Shown here: in pieces, positions 61,386-64,000 of the stretch | Layout: each line of letters starts with the position of its first letter | How positions within the stretch are numbered: the first letter of the stretch is position 1 | From: Maritalea porphyrae | Lineage (GTDB): Bacteria; Pseudomonadota; Alphaproteobacteria; Rhizobiales; Devosiaceae | NCBI RefSeq assembly: GCF_030159895.1 | Contig: NZ_BSNI01000002.1 | Span: forward strand, 1,886,306 to 1,950,305 | Length of the DNA stretch: 64,000 bases | Reading direction: 5' to 3' | Made by a program: the position numbers and the translations under genes | Notes under the pieces: model-generated | Seen by the model: the letters and a program-made list of their open reading frames with translations, nothing else | What the model was told of the DNA's origin: nothing | Databases searched by the model: none

Positions 61386-62804
61386 ATGAGTATCCGGTTT
61401 CGGTCAGAGGCTTTGAAGTCCTCAGTTGCAATCCTTGGTGCACTGTCCTGCGCGGCACTGCTTTCTGGGTGCATGGCCAGCAGGTTTACCAGCCCGCTTA
61501 CCACTAGCTCTGTCAACACCGCCGCAAACGCTGACATCAATCAGGCAATGCCTGATGCTGTTGCTGCAACGCAATTGCCACCAGCAGGACAGTATCTAAG
61601 CGCAAACAATTCACGCGCGCCATACATTCCAGCTGCTTCGGTGGGGCAATCCAACACACAAACATTTGATACAAGAGACCCGCTAGCTTCGGGCGCATAC
61701 CCACAGGTTCAGGCAGCCCCAAATATGGGGCAAGTCGCGGTGCAACAACCGCAAGTTGTTCGCCGACAGTTGCCCACTTTGACCCAAAATCCAGTAACGA
61801 GTACCCAGTCAATGCCCGCAATGCCATCTCTTGCTGAGGTCGACCTCACCACAGCGCCAAAAATCGATAACACCACAACCGCAAGTATCGCCGCAGCGCC
61901 TCGTGCTGTGCCGGACAATGCCTTTATTCACAAGATCGCTGCCGGCGAATCGCTTTACGCGATCGCACGACAGTACGATGTCACAACAGATTCGATTGTG
62001 GCAGCGAACGGCCTTACGTCCCCGGACAAGATTTTCGTCGGTCAGGATGTGATTATACCAGGTCGCCCTGGAATGGTTGCGCCAAAAATCTCTGCACCGC
62101 AAAGCATCGCTGCAAAGGAAGAGGCGTCTAAGCCGGTGAAAGTTGCGGAGGTGACAACACCTCCCGCTTCAATTCCCGACCAGACAAATGTTGCCGCCCC
62201 GGTTTTGACCAAACCTGCGACGACGCCTGTAGCGCCAACACGCACTGCTGAAGTGGAGCCGCAGCAAATCGCACCTATTCCAATCGCGCGCCCCGCCAGC
62301 CTGCCTGCAACAGCTCCCAAGGTCGCTGAAGTGAAAAATGTGGCGCCAAAACCTGCGCCTACGGACAAAGTGACTGTTACAGCTTCAGTTGATCCGGTGA
62401 AAGTTGCTGCGCCCGTGGCTAAGGAGCCAAAAGCAGCTTCAGGTTCATTCCGCTGGCCTGTTAAGGGACGTGTGATCGCAGACTTTAAAGCGTCAAAGAA
62501 CACGGGTGTGAATATTGAAGTGCCTGAAGGTTCGTCAGTACGAGCAACCGAAAACGGCGAGGTCATCTATGTCGGCAACGCTGTAGAGGGCTTTGGCAAT
62601 CTCGTTTTGATCAAGCATAGCAATGGATTTGTGTCCGCTTATGCACACCTCAAAGACATTACAATTGCCAAAGGCGCAATTGTTGACCGCGGTGATTCGA
62701 TCGGGACAGTCGGTATGACTGGTGCGGTGAGCCGTCCACAGTTGCACTTTGAATTGCGCAAAGGCGCAACCCCGGTGGATCCAATGCCATTGCTGGCAAG
62801 CTAA
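61386..62804 (+). CDS. Lipoprotein with LysM and M23 (LytM-like) domains, NlpD/DipM-like
   Basis: 472 residues from the ATG at 61386. Lipobox LSGC puts the lipidated Cys at 29. A LysM domain (HKIAAGESLYAIARQYDVTT, then VGQDVIIPG) lies near 180-225, a Pro/Ala-rich linker follows, and the C-terminal M23 domain covers about 355-465. The zinc site is degenerate: the HxxxD position reads NTGVNIEV and the usual HLHFELR is QLHFELR. Such proteins activate amidases during cell separation instead of cutting glycan cross-links. It stands between pcm and yajC as in related genomes. Confidence 0.87.
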   Translation: MSIRFRSEALKSSVAILGALSCAALLSGCMASRFTSPLTTSSVNTAANADINQAMPDAVAATQLPPAGQYLSANNSRAPYIPAASVGQSNTQTFDTRDPLASGAYPQVQAAPNMGQVAVQQPQVVRRQLPTLTQNPVTSTQSMPAMPSLAEVDLTTAPKIDNTTTASIAAAPRAVPDNAFIHKIAAGESLYAIARQYDVTTDSIVAANGLTSPDKIFVGQDVIIPGRPGMVAPKISAPQSIAAKEEASKPVKVAEVTTPPASIPDQTNVAAPVLTKPATTPVAPTRTAEVEPQQIAPIPIARPASLPATAPKVAEVKNVAPKPAPTDKVTVTASVDPVKVAAPVAKEPKAASGSFRWPVKGRVIADFKASKNTGVNIEVPEGSSVRATENGEVIYVGNAVEGFGNLVLIKHSNGFVSAYAHLKDITIAKGAIVDRGDSIGTVGMTGAVSRPQLHFELRKGATPVDPMPLLAS

Positions 62805-62835
62805 TCGCATCAGGATTACAGATTGCAGATTTGAG

Positions 62836-62867
62836 GGCCGGTCCTAATTGATGGACTGGCCTTTTTT
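62836..62867 (+). terminator. Rho-independent terminator of the M23 lipoprotein gene
   Basis: GGCCGGTCC (62836-62844) pairs with GGACTGGCC (62853-62861) with one G-U wobble, followed by six T. It overlaps the last codons of the convergent ATPase gene. Confidence 0.88.
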
Positions 62868-63710
62868 GCCGGCTAATTGCCGCACAAACTGAATGGCAAC
62901 TCGCCCGGAACGCGCGCCACGTGTCGCTGCCCATTCGATGGCAGCAGCTCGAAGCTCGTCGTCTTCGATCGGAATGTCGAAATGCCGACAATAGTGAGCG
63001 ACCATCTCAAGATAAGTTGGCTGATCACAATTGTGAAAGCCTAGCCATAAGCCAAACCGGTCAGAGAGCGAGACTTTTTCGTCGATTGCTTCATTTGAAT
63101 GGATTGCGGCGCGTGTTTCGTTTTCAACCATGTCGCGGGGCATCAAATGGCGTCTGTTTGATGTTGCATAAAACAGTACGTTACTTGGGCGACCCTCAAG
63201 GCCACCATCCAGAACGGACTTCAAGGCTTTGTAATCCATCTCGTCTTTGTCAAACGACAAGTCGTCACAATAGACTAAGAACTGAGCACTCAGTGTGGCA
63301 ACTGAACGCATAAGGGAGGGGAGGGTTTGTATGTCCTCCCGGTGGATTTCAACCAAAACGAGACGCTTGAAACTTGAATCTGATGCTGCCTTTTGGTTGA
63401 TGTCCGCATGCAGTGCTTTGACGATGGAGCTCTTGCCCATGCCTTTTGCGCCCCACAGCAGCGCGCTATTGGCACCATGGCCACGTGCAAACTGCTCCGT
63501 ATTTGCCGCAAGGATTGCTTTTTGATTATCGATTCCCAATAACAGCGCCAAATCAATGTAGTTCACCTTTTCGATTGGGAGTAGAATCTGGTTTTGACCG
63601 TCCCATTGATAGGCGTTTGCATTTGTTAACTCGGCTTTTTGGTGCAAATCTCGCCCAGCAAGAACCGCCAAAGAGCGGGCAATATCCAAAAGCACCTGTT
63701 TCTTTTTCAT
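62844..63710 (-). CDS. DUF815-family AAA-type ATPase
   Basis: 288 residues from the ATG at 63710 (the frame opens at 63944 but overlaps the yajC region and lacks support). Walker A is GAKGMGKSS at 87-95; VEIHREDIQTLP and FLVYCDDLSFDKDE (Walker B) follow, and VLFYATSNRRHLMPRDM carries the sensor. This is the DUF815 group of uncharacterised AAA ATPases, regularly divergent from yajC-secD in alphaproteobacteria. Role unknown. It converges on the M23 lipoprotein gene, whose terminator covers its stop codon. Confidence 0.87.
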   Translation of the reverse strand: MKKKQVLLDIARSLAVLAGRDLHQKAELTNANAYQWDGQNQILLPIEKVNYIDLALLLGIDNQKAILAANTEQFARGHGANSALLWGAKGMGKSSIVKALHADINQKAASDSSFKRLVLVEIHREDIQTLPSLMRSVATLSAQFLVYCDDLSFDKDEMDYKALKSVLDGGLEGRPSNVLFYATSNRRHLMPRDMVENETRAAIHSNEAIDEKVSLSDRFGLWLGFHNCDQPTYLEMVAHYCRHFDIPIEDDELRAAAIEWAATRGARSGRVAIQFVRQLAGKKGQSIN

Positions 63711-63871
63711 TTTATATCCAATCTTTGGGCGAAAAGCCTTGTTAGGCTTTGCATTTGCAAATTTGCACCTATATATTCCCGCACGATCTAAAGACCAAAC
63801 GCGACGGCCATGTTTGATCCCATTAAATGGGATTTGATTGTGGTTTAAAAGTCGATCTAAGGAGTATCCGT

Positions 63872-64000
63872 ATGTTTGTAACACCAGCATTTGCACAAGC
63901 TGCAGCACCAGGCGCCGCCGACTATTTGACCAGCTTGATGCCAATCTTGCTGATTATCCCGATTTTCTACTTTTTGATTATTCGGCCACAGCAAAAGCGT
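63872..64000 (+). CDS. yajC: Preprotein translocase accessory subunit YajC, 3' end outside window
   Basis: 43 residues are visible. The protein opens MFVTPAFAQAAAPGAADYL and continues into one membrane helix (LMPILLIIPIFYFLIIRPQQ), the YajC hallmark ending IRPQQKR. An AAGGAG lies eight bases before the ATG. It should be followed by secD and secF outside the window. Confidence 0.93.
   Translation, partial: MFVTPAFAQAAAPGAADYLTSLMPILLIIPIFYFLIIRPQQKR

Noticed and set aside
1-64000. CRISPR array, prophage, insertion sequence, conjugative element or toxin-antitoxin pair
   Set aside because: No regularly spaced repeats, transposase, integrase, phage structural or toxin-like genes were found; the four tRNA genes show no partial 3' duplicates that would mark an integration site.

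Overview
The window looks like the chromosome of a free-living alphaproteobacterium, most likely of the order Hyphomicrobiales (Rhizobiales), with base composition that by eye is close to half G+C. The evidence is gene content and order: the aapJQMP amino-acid transporter, a PopZ-type DUF2497 protein followed by valS, an isoaspartate-methyltransferase homologue next to tolC, an ExoR-like Sel1-repeat protein, an NDUFS4-type complex I accessory subunit, and a right-hand block dgt-argS-SPOR-scpA-scpB-tatABC-serS-surE-pcm-M23 lipoprotein-yajC. A palindromic repeat resembling the small dispersed elements of rhizobial genomes lies behind cysNC. No prophage, insertion sequence, CRISPR array or toxin-antitoxin pair was seen.

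Layout. 1-5.1 kb is a mixed region: a truncated secreted protein, a GlsB/YeaQ membrane protein, a serine hydrolase with an ArsR regulator, an SGNH esterase, a small membrane protein, tRNA-Arg, the complex I subunit and tRNA-Pro. 5.1-12.8 kb holds a PAP2 phosphatase, metC and the aap operon, followed by a second aapJ-like binding protein. 12.8-18.3 kb holds a GFA-like protein, alaX and cysK on the minus strand, diverging from cysD-cysNC. 18.3-20.9 kb is the ubiT-ubiU-ubiV set for oxygen-independent ubiquinone synthesis, behind a perfect FNR-type box. 20.9-35.8 kb is a large polyamine catabolism and uptake cluster: gamma-glutamylputrescine oxidase, an aminotransferase, gamma-glutamylputrescine synthetase, a GntR regulator, agmatinase, aldehyde dehydrogenase, a second GntR regulator, a second synthetase/oxidase pair and a PotFGHI-type ABC transporter. 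35.8-41.8 kb contains an SDR enzyme, tRNA-Asn, mobA, an alpha/beta hydrolase, tRNA-Cys, an isoaspartate-methyltransferase homologue, tolC and popZ. 41.9-48.6 kb contains valS, ilvD, an exoR-like gene, xthA and erpA. 48.6-64.0 kb is the housekeeping block, ending in a truncated yajC.

How the genes work together. The polyamine cluster would import putrescine or spermidine (PotFGHI), make putrescine from agmatine (agmatinase), and degrade it by gamma-glutamylation plus oxidation or by direct transamination, with aldehyde dehydrogenase finishing the aldehydes. Three copies of the ten-base palindrome TTTGATCAAA flank the first GntR gene and are the best candidate operators. ubiTUV points to a lifestyle that includes respiration without oxygen. 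cysK and cysDNC supply sulfide/APS-PAPS and cysteine synthesis, and alaX trims mischarged tRNA.

The observations I rate highest are the FNR box placed so that ubiT may be a leaderless transcript, an apparent change in the cysteine ligand set of UbiU, the GntR operator trio, the histone-H1-like tail on TatB, and the altered housekeeping block (no nagZ between the SPOR gene and scpA, and an iron-type ABC ATPase wedged between scpB and tatA). None of these alone proves a new system. Family assignments were made by reading motifs, without database searches.
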